Shown: in pieces, positions 16,303-24,278 of the stretch | How the letters are laid out: every line of letters begins with the position of its first letter | How positions within the stretch are numbered: position 1 is the first letter of the stretch | Source of the DNA: Mesorhizobium caraganae | GTDB taxonomy: Bacteria; Pseudomonadota; Alphaproteobacteria; Rhizobiales; Rhizobiaceae | Length of the DNA: 64,000 nt | Assembly: GCF_016836705.1 (NCBI RefSeq) | Contig: NZ_JAFCGY010000006.1 | Span: 124,001 to 188,000, forward strand | Reading direction: 5' to 3' | Position numbers and translations under genes: made by a program | Notes under the pieces: generated by a model | What the model saw: the letters and a program-made list of their open reading frames with translations, nothing else | What the model was told of the DNA's origin: nothing | Database searches by the model: none

Positions 16303-16680
16303 TTACAGCGACTGCGCAATCAGCGTCAGAAAACCACCTGCCAGCGCGACATTGCCGACAAAGCCATTGATGCGCGATGCCCGGTCCGGACCCTGATGGT
16401 CCCAGAAATTATGGAACATCGGCGTGACCGAGATGAGAAACAGCACCAGCACAGCACTTGCGATCGCGGTCCACACACCTGCCATCACCAGCGCGCCGGC
16501 AATGGTCTGCAGGACGATGCCGGCCCATAGCGCCAGCTTGGCCTGCGGCACGCCGCGCGCGGCCATCAACCCGGTCAGGAAGGTCTCGTTCTGAACATTG
16601 CGCAGGCCGGCGACGACGAAGGCGCCGCCGAGCAACAGGCGGCCGATAAACAACAAGGTCAAAGGCAAATCGACAGGCAT
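16303..16680 (-). CDS. DoxX-family membrane protein
   Basis: 125-residue protein with about four transmembrane helices and the DoxX-type opening LLFIGRLLLGGAFVVAGLRN, followed by LISVTPMFHNFWDHQG. It is the last gene of an operon with an Rrf2 regulator and an AhpD-like protein. DoxX proteins are linked to thiol and oxidative-stress control, but their biochemistry is poorly known. The convergent SDR gene ends 2 bp away. Confidence 0.85.
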   Translation of the reverse strand: MPVDLPLTLLFIGRLLLGGAFVVAGLRNVQNETFLTGLMAARGVPQAKLALWAGIVLQTIAGALVMAGVWTAIASAVLVLFLISVTPMFHNFWDHQGPDRASRINGFVGNVALAGGFLTLIAQSL

Positions 16681-16747
16681 AAAACCCTCCCCTAAAAACA
16701 GTCGGAGCGCCGCCCTCTCGACGGCGCTCCATTGTTAAACCGGACGG

Positions 16748-17206
16748 TCAGGCTGCTTTGGCGGCCGGCATCGGGTGAATGGCGTGGAACGGGATGCAGA
16801 GCCGGTTCCAGGTGTTGATCATGCCGATCGCAACCGACAGCTTGACCAGTTCCTCTTCAGAGAAATGCGCGAGCGTGCGGGCATAGAGCTCATCCGACAC
16901 GCCATTGTTGGCGATCAGGGTCGTCGCCTCGGTCCAGGCAAGCGCCGCACGTTCCCGTTCGGAAAACAGTGGCGATTCCTTCCAGGCTGCGACCAGGTAG
17001 AGCCGCGTCTCGGTCTCGCCGTCGCGCCGCGCCTCGCGGCTGTGCATCTCGACGCAGTAGGAACAGCCATTGATCTGCGACGCCCTGAGCTTGATCAAAT
17101 GCAGCAGGCCCACTTCCAGCCCGCATTCGTCGACCGCCTTGTTGAGCGCCGACACCGCCTTCATGATTTCCGGCGCCTTGGCGAAGAATTGCAGTCTCTG
17201 TTTCAT
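16748..17206 (-). CDS. AhpD-like carboxymuconolactone-decarboxylase-family protein
   Basis: 152-residue alkylhydroperoxidase-D-type protein. The core LIKLRASQINGCSYCVEMHS contains the CxxC plus histidine active-site motif of AhpD-like peroxidases, followed by AWKESPLFSERERAALAWTE, a family signature. The start at 17206 (MKQRLQFFAKAPEIM) gives the normal length. It lies between an Rrf2 regulator (31 bp upstream) and DoxX, suggesting a small redox-stress operon. Confidence 0.9.
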   Translation of the reverse strand: MKQRLQFFAKAPEIMKAVSALNKAVDECGLEVGLLHLIKLRASQINGCSYCVEMHSREARRDGETETRLYLVAAWKESPLFSERERAALAWTEATTLIANNGVSDELYARTLAHFSEEELVKLSVAIGMINTWNRLCIPFHAIHPMPAAKAA

Positions 17207-17237
17207 TGTCTTTCCTTTCACGTCTCTCTGGCGAGGA

Positions 17238-17756
17238 TTAAACTTGCTTGGTCGAAGCGGATTTCTGCGGCCGCTGATGGCGCGCCACAAAGGCGCAGCT
17301 GGCGGCGATCGATCTCGGATCGCCTTCTGCCTGGTAGTCAGCCACGATGTCGGACAACCGGGTTTCCGCGAGAGCAGCGCGATAGGCGCGCTCGGCCTTC
17401 AGCATCGCGGCGTTGATGCCGCACAGTTTTACATAGGCGGACGCGTCGAGCTTGACCGGCCCGTTGCGGCGGATCTCGCCGCAGCGAAACGCCGGCTCCC
17501 GCCCTTCGATCGCCAGCACGATATCGAGCAGCGTGATGCGTTCGGCCGGCCGCGCCAGCCGGTAACCGCCCGCCGGCCCGGGTACCGATTCCAGGATGCG
17601 CTCCGCCGTCAGCATGTTGAGATGCTTCAAGAGATAGCTCGGCGACAGGCCGAAAGACTCTGCCAAGGCAGCGCCCGGCAGGGTGCTGTTGCCCTCCACG
17701 CTGGCCAGCGTGGCCGCACAATGGATGGCCGCCTCAACGCCCTCGCCCAGCTTCAT
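17238..17756 (-). CDS. Rrf2-family regulator of the AhpD-DoxX operon
   Basis: 172-residue Rrf2 regulator. The winged helix runs from MKLGEGVEAAIHCAATLASV to GPAGGYRLARPAERITLLDI. After it only two cysteines are seen (FRCGEIRRNG and YVKLCGIN), one short of the three-cysteine Fe-S site of IscR/NsrR, so it may be a thiol switch rather than an Fe-S sensor. It is the first gene of the operon and has a tandem 16-bp repeat just upstream of its start, suggesting autoregulation. Confidence 0.87.
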   Translation of the reverse strand: MKLGEGVEAAIHCAATLASVEGNSTLPGAALAESFGLSPSYLLKHLNMLTAERILESVPGPAGGYRLARPAERITLLDIVLAIEGREPAFRCGEIRRNGPVKLDASAYVKLCGINAAMLKAERAYRAALAETRLSDIVADYQAEGDPRSIAASCAFVARHQRPQKSASTKQV

Positions 17757-17775
17757 GGTGTCGATCTCCTATTCA

Positions 17776-17807
17776 TGGATACATTTTATCGTGGATAAAT
17801 TTTATGA
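17776..17807 (-). promoter_or_regulatory. Tandem 16-bp operator upstream of Rrf2-ahpD-doxX
   Basis: TGGATACATTTTATCG is followed immediately by TGGATAAATTTTATGA, two head-to-tail copies of TGGATAMATTTTAT with a 16-bp period. They lie 20 bp before the Rrf2 start codon in an AT-rich stretch that probably also holds the promoter. This is a likely Rrf2 binding region. Confidence 0.6.
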
Positions 17808-17910
17808 GCAATAGGAAAATGGAGAATTTCACGTGTTCGTGACGATGTTATTCGTTGTGCCAACGGTGGTGTGGAGAGCTAAAGGAATTCTCCGCGCGTA
17901 GACTCGAAGT

Positions 17911-18088
17911 TGGCGCTGCCCCTCATTGCCCTGCCGGGCATTTCTCCCCGTAAACGGGGCGAAAGATGCCGTCATCGATGATTTCGCCAATTACTGACGG
18001 CGCAGGAAAAGGCGACAGCGGCCGTGCAATTGCCTTCTCCCCGTTCACGGGGAGAAGGTGCCCGAAGGGCGGATGAGGGGCGGCGCTG
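17911..18088. repeat. ~178-bp MITE-like element with terminal inverted repeats, copy A
   Basis: The ends are imperfect inverted repeats of about 40 bp: the left end reads GCTGCCCCTCATTGCCC, the right end GGATGAGGGGCGGCGCT. Each end contains a CTCCCCGT...ACGGGGAG hairpin. The reverse complement matches the element at 50893-51075 through much of its length, including a shared AATTGGCGAAA...CATCG interior. Together with the operator it fills most of the 415-bp gap at 17757-18171; the remaining bases show no gene. Confidence 0.82.
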
Positions 18089-18120
18089 ACCTCTGAAATC
18101 CAAGCGTTGCGCACATGCAA

Positions 18121-18150
18121 AATCGCCCGATGCGGATGCACAGGGCGATT
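18121..18150 (-). terminator. Terminator downstream of preA
   Basis: AATCGCCC pairs with GGGCGATT around a 14-base loop, and the minus-strand transcript continues with TTTTGC. It is 21 bp after the preA stop codon and ends the preT-methyltransferase-preA transcript. Confidence 0.65.
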
Positions 18151-18171
18151 AAGCTACCGCGAAGAAGAACC

Positions 18172-19485
18172 CTACTCCGCGGCCACCTTGGCCATCGGGT
18201 TGTTCGGATGCGTCGTCCAGTTGGCGTAGACCGGCGACACCGGCTTGCCGGTGCGCTGGTCCATCACGCCGGCGGCCAGCGGCTCCATGGTGATGCAGTT
18301 TTCCACCGGGCAGACATTGACGCACAGATTGCAGCCGACGCATTCAGCCTCGATCACCTCGAAGTGCCTGACGCCGTCGACCATGTTGGTGATCGCCTGG
18401 TGCGAGGTGTCCTCGCAGGCGATGTGGCAGCGGCCGCATTTGATGCAGGCGTCCTGGTCGATATGTGCCTTGGCGACATAATTGAGGTTGAGATACTGCC
18501 AGTCGGTGACGTTGGGCGTGGCGCGGCCGATAATGTCGTCGAGCGAGGCATGGCCCTTCTCGTCCATCCAGTTTTCCAGACCGGCGATCATCTCCTGCAC
18601 AATCTTGAAGCCGTAGGTCATCGCCGCCGTGCACACCTGCACATTGCCGGCGCCGAGCGCCATGAATTCGGCGGCGTCGCGCCAGGTGGTGATGCCGCCA
18701 ATGCCGGAGATCGGCAGGCCGTGGGTTTCGGGATCGCGCGCGATCTCGGCCACCATGTTCATGGCGATCGGCTTCACCGCCGGGCCGCAATAGCCGCCAT
18801 GCGAGCCCTTGCCGTCAATGGTCGGCTGAGGCGCGAAACTGTCGAGGTCGACGCCGGTGATCGAGTTGATGGTGTTGATCAGCGATACCGCGTCGGTGCC
18901 GCCGGCAAGTGCCGCACGCGCGGGCTTGCGCACATCGGTGATGTTGGGCGTCAGCTTGGTGATGACGGGCATGCGGGTGTTGGCCTTGCACCAGCGCACC
19001 ACCATTTCGATGTATTCTGGCACCTGGCCGACCGCCGCACCCATGCCGCGCTCCGACATGCCGTGCGGGCAACCGAAATTGAGCTCGATGCCGTCGGCTT
19101 CGGTCTCCTCGACCACCGGCAGGATCGCCTTCCAGCTCTCCTCGACGCAGGGCACCATCAGCGAGACGACGATGGCGCGGTCGGGCCAGTCCTTCTTGAC
19201 CTGCTTGATCTCGCGCAGATTGACCTGCAGATCGCGGTCGGTGATCAGTTCGATATTGTTGAGGCCGAGCAGGCGGCGGTCGGCGCCCCAGATCGCGCCG
19301 TAGCGCGGGCCGTTGACGTTGACCACCGGCGGGCCTTCTTCGCCGAGCGTCTTCCAGACCACACCGCCCCATCCCGCCTTGAACGCACGGATGACGTTAT
19401 ACGCCTTGTCGGTCGGCGGCGCCGAAGCCAGCCAGAACGGATTGGGCGATTTGATGCCGACGAAATTGTTGCGGATGTCAGCCAT
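18172..19485 (-). CDS. preA: NAD-dependent dihydropyrimidine dehydrogenase subunit PreA
   Basis: 437-residue flavo-iron-sulfur subunit. The dihydroorotate-dehydrogenase-like barrel begins NNFVGIKSPNPFWLASAPPT, and the substrate-loop cysteine lies in LNFGCPHGMSERGMG. The C-terminal ferredoxin domain has two 4Fe-4S motifs: CIKCGRCHIACEDTSHQ and CVGCNLCVNVCPVENC. PreA with PreT reduces uracil and thymine to the dihydropyrimidines with NADH. The start at 19485 has AAGGGACC overlapping the stop of the upstream methyltransferase gene, 12 bp away. It feeds the dihydropyrimidinase about 9 kb to the left. Confidence 0.94.
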   Translation of the reverse strand: MADIRNNFVGIKSPNPFWLASAPPTDKAYNVIRAFKAGWGGVVWKTLGEEGPPVVNVNGPRYGAIWGADRRLLGLNNIELITDRDLQVNLREIKQVKKDWPDRAIVVSLMVPCVEESWKAILPVVEETEADGIELNFGCPHGMSERGMGAAVGQVPEYIEMVVRWCKANTRMPVITKLTPNITDVRKPARAALAGGTDAVSLINTINSITGVDLDSFAPQPTIDGKGSHGGYCGPAVKPIAMNMVAEIARDPETHGLPISGIGGITTWRDAAEFMALGAGNVQVCTAAMTYGFKIVQEMIAGLENWMDEKGHASLDDIIGRATPNVTDWQYLNLNYVAKAHIDQDACIKCGRCHIACEDTSHQAITNMVDGVRHFEVIEAECVGCNLCVNVCPVENCITMEPLAAGVMDQRTGKPVSPVYANWTTHPNNPMAKVAAE

Positions 19486-19497
19486 GACAGGTCCCTT

Positions 19498-20340
19498 TCA
19501 ACCGAGACGAAGGAGCATTTCCACAGGTGCAAGAATGCCGCCTTCAAGCGCGGCGGTGAGATTGGCGATCTTGGTGCGGGCGTTCTCGCCCATAATAAGA
19601 TTAACGCCGGGCGGCGGTTTTTTGCCTTCCGCCTGCGCCGCAGCCATGCGCGCCCGTATCGTGGCGAAGAATTCGATGGCGAAGGCGCCGCGTGGGCGCT
19701 CGGCGGTTACAGAGAACCCTGCAGCCGCGGCAGCCGAGCGATAGTCGTCGGGCGTGGCGACGAAGGACATGCTCTCGTCGGATGCCCATGGCAGCGGATA
19801 GGTCAGCGAACCGGCCTTGAGCCGCATCACATCGTAGACGGCAAAGACGCCGCCGGGCTTGAGCACGCGCGCCGCCTCGCTCATCAGCTTTTTCTTGTCG
19901 GGAAGATTCATGCCGACATGCAGGATCATGGCCGTATCAAAGCTTTTGTCGCCGAACGGCATGTCCAGCGCGCTGCCCTGCACGAACCGGACTTTGTCGG
20001 CCATTCCCACCCGCTTCGACAGGCTGGTCGCGATATCGACATAGCTTTGCGTCAGATCGATGCCGGTGACATCGGCGCCGGTATTGTTGGCGGCAAAGCG
20101 GGCTGGACCACCCACGCCGGAACCAATGTCGAGCAGCTTGGCCCCCGGCTTCAACCCCATCTGACCGATGAGTTCCCTGGTGGCGGCGACGCCGCCAATG
20201 TGGAACTCGTCGACCGCTTCGAGATCGCCGGCGCGCAGATGGGCAATGTCCACACCGGTATCGGCGAGCACGGCAAGGATGTGCTGCTCAAGACCCGATA
20301 CGTCGTAGTGACGGGCGATGCCCGATTCCACCGAGGCCAT
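19498..20340 (-). CDS. SAM-dependent methyltransferase between preT and preA
   Basis: 280-residue class I methyltransferase. Motif I is KLLDIGSGVGGPARFAANNT, motif II VTGIDLTQSYVDIA, then FVQGSALDMPFGDKSFDTAM and RVLKPGGVFAVYDVMRL. The fold and the GSGVGGPAR motif resemble the sterol/gamma-tocopherol/glycine-sarcosine methyltransferase-like (Methyltransf_11) group. It starts 5 bp after the preT stop behind AGGGATAGAG and ends 12 bp before preA, so it is co-translated with the dehydrogenase subunits. A methyl-transfer step is not part of the known pyrimidine pathway, and the substrate is unknown. Confidence 0.87.
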   Translation of the reverse strand: MASVESGIARHYDVSGLEQHILAVLADTGVDIAHLRAGDLEAVDEFHIGGVAATRELIGQMGLKPGAKLLDIGSGVGGPARFAANNTGADVTGIDLTQSYVDIATSLSKRVGMADKVRFVQGSALDMPFGDKSFDTAMILHVGMNLPDKKKLMSEAARVLKPGGVFAVYDVMRLKAGSLTYPLPWASDESMSFVATPDDYRSAAAAAGFSVTAERPRGAFAIEFFATIRARMAAAQAEGKKPPPGVNLIMGENARTKIANLTAALEGGILAPVEMLLRLG

Positions 20341-20345
20341 GATCT

Positions 20346-21701
20346 CTATCCCTGTGTCAGACTCCTGTTGATGCTCTCAGCCGCATCGCGCCCTTGGGCC
20401 ACGGCCGAGACGGTCAGGTCGTCGCCGCCAAAAATGCAGTCGCCACCGGCCCAGACATTGGCGAGCGAGGTGCGCCCTTCCGCATCGACCTTGATGCGGC
20501 CGGCTTCGAGTTCGATCGATGCACCACTGCCGTTGAGCGCTGCCAGCACAAAACTCTGGCCGATGGCCTTGAACACCTGGTCGGCGGTGAGCGTCAGCCG
20601 CTCGCCGGTACCGACGAGCTTGTCGCCGTTCATGGCGGTGTATTCGAGCTCGATGCCCGACACCTTGCCGTTCTCGACAATCACCCGCTTCGGCTGCAGC
20701 CAGTGGCGGATGGTGACGCCGTTGGCGGCGGCCAGATCCTGCTCGAACTCGGAGGCGTTCATATGCTCCTGGCCGCGCCGGTAGCAGATCGTCACCTCCT
20801 CGGCTCCGAGCAGCTTCGACTGCACCGCCGCGTCGATCGCCGTCATGCCGCCGCCGATGACGACGACGCGCCGGCCGACCGGCAGGCTTGCGAGATCGCT
20901 GGCCTGGCGCAGTTCGGCGATGAACTCGACCGCATTGGTGACGCCGTCGGCATCCTCGCCCTCGGCGCGCAGCGCATTGACGCCGCCAAGCCCCATGCCG
21001 AGGAAAACGGCATCGTAATTCCGGATCAGGTCCGACAGCTGGTAGTCGCGGCCGAGCGCCTTGCCGTTCTGGATGTCGATGCCGCCGATCCCCGTGACAT
21101 AGTCGACCTCGGCCTGGGCGAAATTGTCGATGCTCTTATAGGCCGCGATGCCGTACTCGTTGAGGCCGCCAGCCTTGGGGCGGGCTTCCAGAATGGTCAC
21201 CTCGTGGCCATGGCGGGCGAGCCGGTGGGCGGCGGCAAGGCCGGCCGGCCCGGCGCCGACCACGGCGATCGACTTGCCGGTCGATTCCGCGCGCGGATAA
21301 AACTGCTTGTGCTCGGCCATCGCGACATCGGTGGCATAGCGCTGCAAACGGCCGATCTGCACCGGCTTGCCCTCCGCCACTTCGCGCACGCAGACCTCTT
21401 CGCACAGCGTCTCGGTCGGGCAGACGCGGGCGCACATGCCACCCAGAATGTTCTGGTCGAAGATCGTCTTGGCGGAGCCGATCGGGTTACCGGTCGAGAT
21501 CTGGCGGATGAACAGCGGAATGTCGATCGAGGTCGGGCATGCATTCATGCACGGCGCGTCGTAGCAGAAATAGCAGCGGTCGGATTCGACCAGGGCCTCG
21601 TGGTGATCGAGCGGCGGATGCAGGTCGGAAAAATTCTCGGCATACTGGTCGGCCGGCAGCCGGCCACCGGCAATACCGTCCTTGAACTGGCCTTCTGGCA
21701 T
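20346..21701 (-). CDS. preT: NAD-dependent dihydropyrimidine dehydrogenase subunit PreT
   Basis: 451-residue FAD/NAD oxidoreductase of the glutamate-synthase-small-subunit type. The N-terminal Fe-S region has CYFCYDAPCMNACPTSIDIP and MCARVCPTETLCEEVC. The first dinucleotide fold is SIAVVGAGPAGLAAAHRLAR, the second RVVVIGGGMTAIDAAVQSKL, and the flavin C-terminal motif is NVWAGGDCIFG. PreT passes electrons from NADH to PreA. The start at 21701 follows GGGGAACTGACG. It is first in the operon, with a RutR-like box 50-66 bp upstream of the start. Confidence 0.93.
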   Translation of the reverse strand: MPEGQFKDGIAGGRLPADQYAENFSDLHPPLDHHEALVESDRCYFCYDAPCMNACPTSIDIPLFIRQISTGNPIGSAKTIFDQNILGGMCARVCPTETLCEEVCVREVAEGKPVQIGRLQRYATDVAMAEHKQFYPRAESTGKSIAVVGAGPAGLAAAHRLARHGHEVTILEARPKAGGLNEYGIAAYKSIDNFAQAEVDYVTGIGGIDIQNGKALGRDYQLSDLIRNYDAVFLGMGLGGVNALRAEGEDADGVTNAVEFIAELRQASDLASLPVGRRVVVIGGGMTAIDAAVQSKLLGAEEVTICYRRGQEHMNASEFEQDLAAANGVTIRHWLQPKRVIVENGKVSGIELEYTAMNGDKLVGTGERLTLTADQVFKAIGQSFVLAALNGSGASIELEAGRIKVDAEGRTSLANVWAGGDCIFGGDDLTVSAVAQGRDAAESINRSLTQG

Positions 21702-21751
21702 CGTCAGTTCCCCATGTTTTCGTTTTGGGGAAGGCTAGCACGTTTTATTTT

Positions 21752-21767
21752 TTTATCAATTGGTCAA
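21752..21767 (-). promoter_or_regulatory. Putative RutR operator upstream of preT
   Basis: TTTATCAATTGGTCAA matches TTGACCANNTGGTCAA at 12 of 14 defined positions, and its right half TGGTCAA is perfect. It lies 51 bp upstream of the preT start, within an AT-rich promoter-like stretch. It would place preT-methyltransferase-preA under the same regulator as the aminotransferase-hydantoinase genes. Confidence 0.7.
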
Positions 21768-21799
21768 TTTTCGGCGCAAAGCACTGAAAAGCCTCGATA

Positions 21800-21826
21800 A
21801 TAACATGATTTTTTCACTCATGTTAT
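21800..21826. promoter_or_regulatory. 9-bp perfect inverted repeat between chaC and preT
   Basis: ATAACATGA and TCATGTTAT are exact reverse complements separated by 9 bases. The hairpin starts 5 bp after the chaC stop on the minus strand, but no T run follows the stem. It could be a weak chaC terminator or an operator upstream of the preT promoter. Confidence 0.5.
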
Positions 21827-21830
21827 GCCC

Positions 21831-22547
21831 CTATGGCGCGGGCGAAAAGCTAGAGCCTGGAGCGCCGCCATGGATCGACCTTATCTCATCGGCGACCAGT
21901 TGCTGCAGCCGCCACAGATTGCGGTCGCGGATGCCGAATTCCTCGAGGTGGCTGACGGTGTTGTAGAGATATTCGGCACCCGAGCCGACATGGCCGCAAG
22001 CCCGCGCCAACACCCGCGCCACCCGGTCCAGCGGCTGCCCGAGCGATGTGCCTCTGCCCGTCACCCCGACCCAGAAGCCGAGCGCCCGCACCACCCCTTG
22101 CGCCGTGCGCACCGGAACCCAACGGACCGAGCTGACACTCTCATGGTCGTCGATCTCGCGCCGCAAAAGTCTTTCGATCTGCTGTGGCTTGTCGCCGTCG
22201 GGCAGGCGGTAGATGACGCCATCGCATCGCCCGCCGCGTTCGAGCGCCATCATCAACCCCGGTTGTGCTGCGGTACCGCGCCAGCGCACCATGTCGAGGC
22301 AAAACGATCGATGCCAGCCGAATGCGGTGGCGCGCTGGCGTTCAACAGATTCGAAAGCCGGCTTCCAGATCAGCGAGCCATAGGCGAACACCCATAACGG
22401 CCCCGCATCGGCTTCATCGGAAAGCTGTAAGGCAAGCGTGCGGAAGTCCTCGTCGGTGAGCTGCGTCCAGCTGCCGTCGGGTCCGGGATCGACCTCCTGC
22501 CGATGACACAGTGACACAAGCTCAGGCGTGAGCGACATCCGGCGCAT
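21831..22547 (-). CDS. chaC: ChaC-type gamma-glutamylcyclotransferase
   Basis: 238-residue ChaC-family protein. VFAYGSLIWKPAF carries the substrate-binding YGSL loop, then FGWHRSFCLDMVRWRGTAAQ and DDHESVSSVRWVPVRTAQG, and GSGAEYLYNTVSHLEEFGI near the C-terminus. ChaC enzymes cleave glutathione to 5-oxoproline and Cys-Gly. I chose ATG at 22547, with AGGGG ten bases upstream; an ATG at 22565 (six residues longer) is also possible. No operon partner is evident; preT follows about 130 bp downstream under its own promoter. Confidence 0.87.
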   Translation of the reverse strand: MRRMSLTPELVSLCHRQEVDPGPDGSWTQLTDEDFRTLALQLSDEADAGPLWVFAYGSLIWKPAFESVERQRATAFGWHRSFCLDMVRWRGTAAQPGLMMALERGGRCDGVIYRLPDGDKPQQIERLLRREIDDHESVSSVRWVPVRTAQGVVRALGFWVGVTGRGTSLGQPLDRVARVLARACGHVGSGAEYLYNTVSHLEEFGIRDRNLWRLQQLVADEIRSIHGGAPGSSFSPAP

Positions 22548-22741
22548 GAAACGACTACCCCTCATTCCCTAAAGGAAAGGCGAAAACCGCCGCACGTGCA
22601 AGCCGCCGGGCGCGACGAAATGCGGAACGATATGTCAACGCAGCCGTTGAATTTTCTCATGCGCGCTGTCGGATTTGCGCCGCTGAAATCGTCCTTTGAT
22701 GGATCGGACAACGATCGATGCATGAAGGTGAGGAGACCGAA

Positions 22742-23518
22742 ATGCCGAAAACCCCAATGCCCTTCTTCTGGTACGAACTGATGACCACCGACCTCGATGC
22801 CGCGCAAGCGTTCTACACCACAGTCGTCGGCTGGCGGGCCGAGCCCTTCGACAAGACGCCCGGGATGCCGCGCTACATCGTGATGAACTCCGCCGAGCGT
22901 GGCGTCGGCGGGCTGATGACCATTCCCGAGGACGCCGCCAAAATGGGCATGAAGCCGGCCTGGCTCGGCTATATCCATACCAAGGATACGGATGCATCGA
23001 CAAAGGCGCTGAAGGCCGCCGGCGGAGCTGTTCACCGCGAACCCGACGACATTCCCGGTGTAGGCCGTTTCTCCGTCGTCGCCGACCCGCAAGGCGCTGC
23101 CTTCATGTTCCTGCAGCCCAATGGTCCCGACCAGCCCGTCCTTCCAGCCACGACACCCGGCCATGTCGGCTGGCACGAACTCTATGCGGCGGACCGGCAG
23201 GCTGCCTTCGATTTCTATTCCAGCCAGTTCGGCTGGACCGATGCCGGTAGCATGGACATCGGCGAGATGGGCATCTATCAGACCTTCTCGGCCGGTCCTG
23301 AATCCGGCGGCGGCATCATGAACAAGCCGCAGCAGCTGCCGGTGCCGGTGTGGCTGTTCTACTTCAATGTCGATGCCATCGACGCCGCCGCAAAACGCGT
23401 CACCGACAATGGCGGCAAGATCGTCATGGGTCCGATGCCGGTGCCGACCGGCCAATGGATCGCCCAGTTCACCGATCCGCAAGGCGCCTATTTCGCGCTG
23501 ATCGCGCCGGGACGCTGA
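22742..23518 (+). CDS. Two-domain VOC (glyoxalase-like) protein
   Basis: 258-residue protein with two vicinal-oxygen-chelate modules. The first (residues about 1-125) has FFWYELMTTDLDAAQAFYTT and VVADPQGAAFMFLQP. The second (about 135-258) has VGWHELYAADRQAAFDFYSS and FTDPQGAYFALIAPGR. Double VOC proteins of this shape are widespread and mostly unassigned (CFP-30B or hydroxylase-like annotations). The start at 22742 follows GGTGAGGAGACCGAA. It stands alone; no pathway link is seen. Confidence 0.87.
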   Translation: MPKTPMPFFWYELMTTDLDAAQAFYTTVVGWRAEPFDKTPGMPRYIVMNSAERGVGGLMTIPEDAAKMGMKPAWLGYIHTKDTDASTKALKAAGGAVHREPDDIPGVGRFSVVADPQGAAFMFLQPNGPDQPVLPATTPGHVGWHELYAADRQAAFDFYSSQFGWTDAGSMDIGEMGIYQTFSAGPESGGGIMNKPQQLPVPVWLFYFNVDAIDAAAKRVTDNGGKIVMGPMPVPTGQWIAQFTDPQGAYFALIAPGR

Positions 23519-23582
23519 TCCGGCCAGAGGCGCATCAACACGAAACTGCTCTCATCGCACGCCAGTGCGATGAGGAAGCGCA

Positions 23583-24071
23583 TCATTCCGGCGCCAGCAC
23601 CGCGACCTTGATGCTCTCGTCCTTGGCGCCACTGAGCTGGATGGTGGCTGCGCCCGGCGTCAGCTTGAATCGCACGCTCTTGCGAATGCCGGGACAGGTC
23701 TTCACACCGCTGAACGCTGCCGACTTCGTGGCATGGCCGTCTTGAATCACATCGATCCAGGCCTCGCCTGACAGGCTGATCTGCAGCTCGCCTTCCGGCG
23801 GGACGGTCACGCTCGCCGTCGCGCCAAACGTTCCGGCTGCCGGCGCACGTTCCGGCGGCACGGCATAGCTGACCGCATCGACCGGCTCGAGCGCCAGGTC
23901 CGCGGCCTCGCCAGCCGCGAGGGCAGCGCCGGACTGCGTAGCAGGCGCTGCCGCAAACAGTGCCTGCTCGCGCTCCACCGGCCATTTGAAAGCATCACAG
24001 CCGCCGTCAGCGGCCATGGCGAAGCTGGTGCCTGCAAGGATTGCGAACAGGCTGAGGACGACTTTTTTCAT
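23583..24071 (-). CDS. Secreted protein of unknown function
   Basis: 162-residue exported protein. The signal peptide MKKVVLSLFAILAGTSFAMA is followed by DGGCDAFKWPVEREQALFAA, an alanine-rich linker and a beta-rich C-terminal half. That half contains SLSGEAWIDVIQDGHATKSA and CPGIRKSVRFKLTPGAATIQ. Two cysteines in the mature part could form one disulfide. No named family is recognised. It is divergent from a DoxX gene across a 207-bp region with regularly spaced repeats. Confidence 0.75.
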   Translation of the reverse strand: MKKVVLSLFAILAGTSFAMAADGGCDAFKWPVEREQALFAAAPATQSGAALAAGEAADLALEPVDAVSYAVPPERAPAAGTFGATASVTVPPEGELQISLSGEAWIDVIQDGHATKSAAFSGVKTCPGIRKSVRFKLTPGAATIQLSGAKDESIKVAVLAPE

Positions 24072-24115
24072 GACCAGGGGAACCCATTTGGTTGGAGAGT
24101 CTACAGACAGATATA

Positions 24116-24186
24116 CAACCATAGCGATATAAATGCAACCATACCGCGAACAAATATCGAAGTCCGATTGGAAGCAATTTCCAATC
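24116..24186. promoter_or_regulatory. Direct and inverted repeats in a divergent control region
   Basis: CAACCATA occurs at 24116-24123 and 24136-24143, exactly 20 bp apart (about two helical turns). GATTGGAA (24166-24173) and TTCCAATC (24179-24186) form a perfect inverted repeat with a 5-bp spacer. The sites lie between the secreted-protein gene and the divergent DoxX gene, where a regulator would bind. No regulator gene is adjacent. Confidence 0.45.
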
Positions 24187-24278
24187 ACCGATTGTTGATT
24201 GCGGGCCCCGGGAAGTGAATGGTCCAACGCAAAGTGATCATCTATGGCCGGGCCGAAGGGTTGGAAAAATGGAGTTAG

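Noticed and set aside
18115..20784. An open frame of 889 codons on the plus strand across preA, the methyltransferase and preT
   Set aside because: It lies antisense to three genes with clear family motifs. Its predicted protein is rich in Arg, His, Asp and Gly and shows no domain, as expected from high-GC shadow frames.
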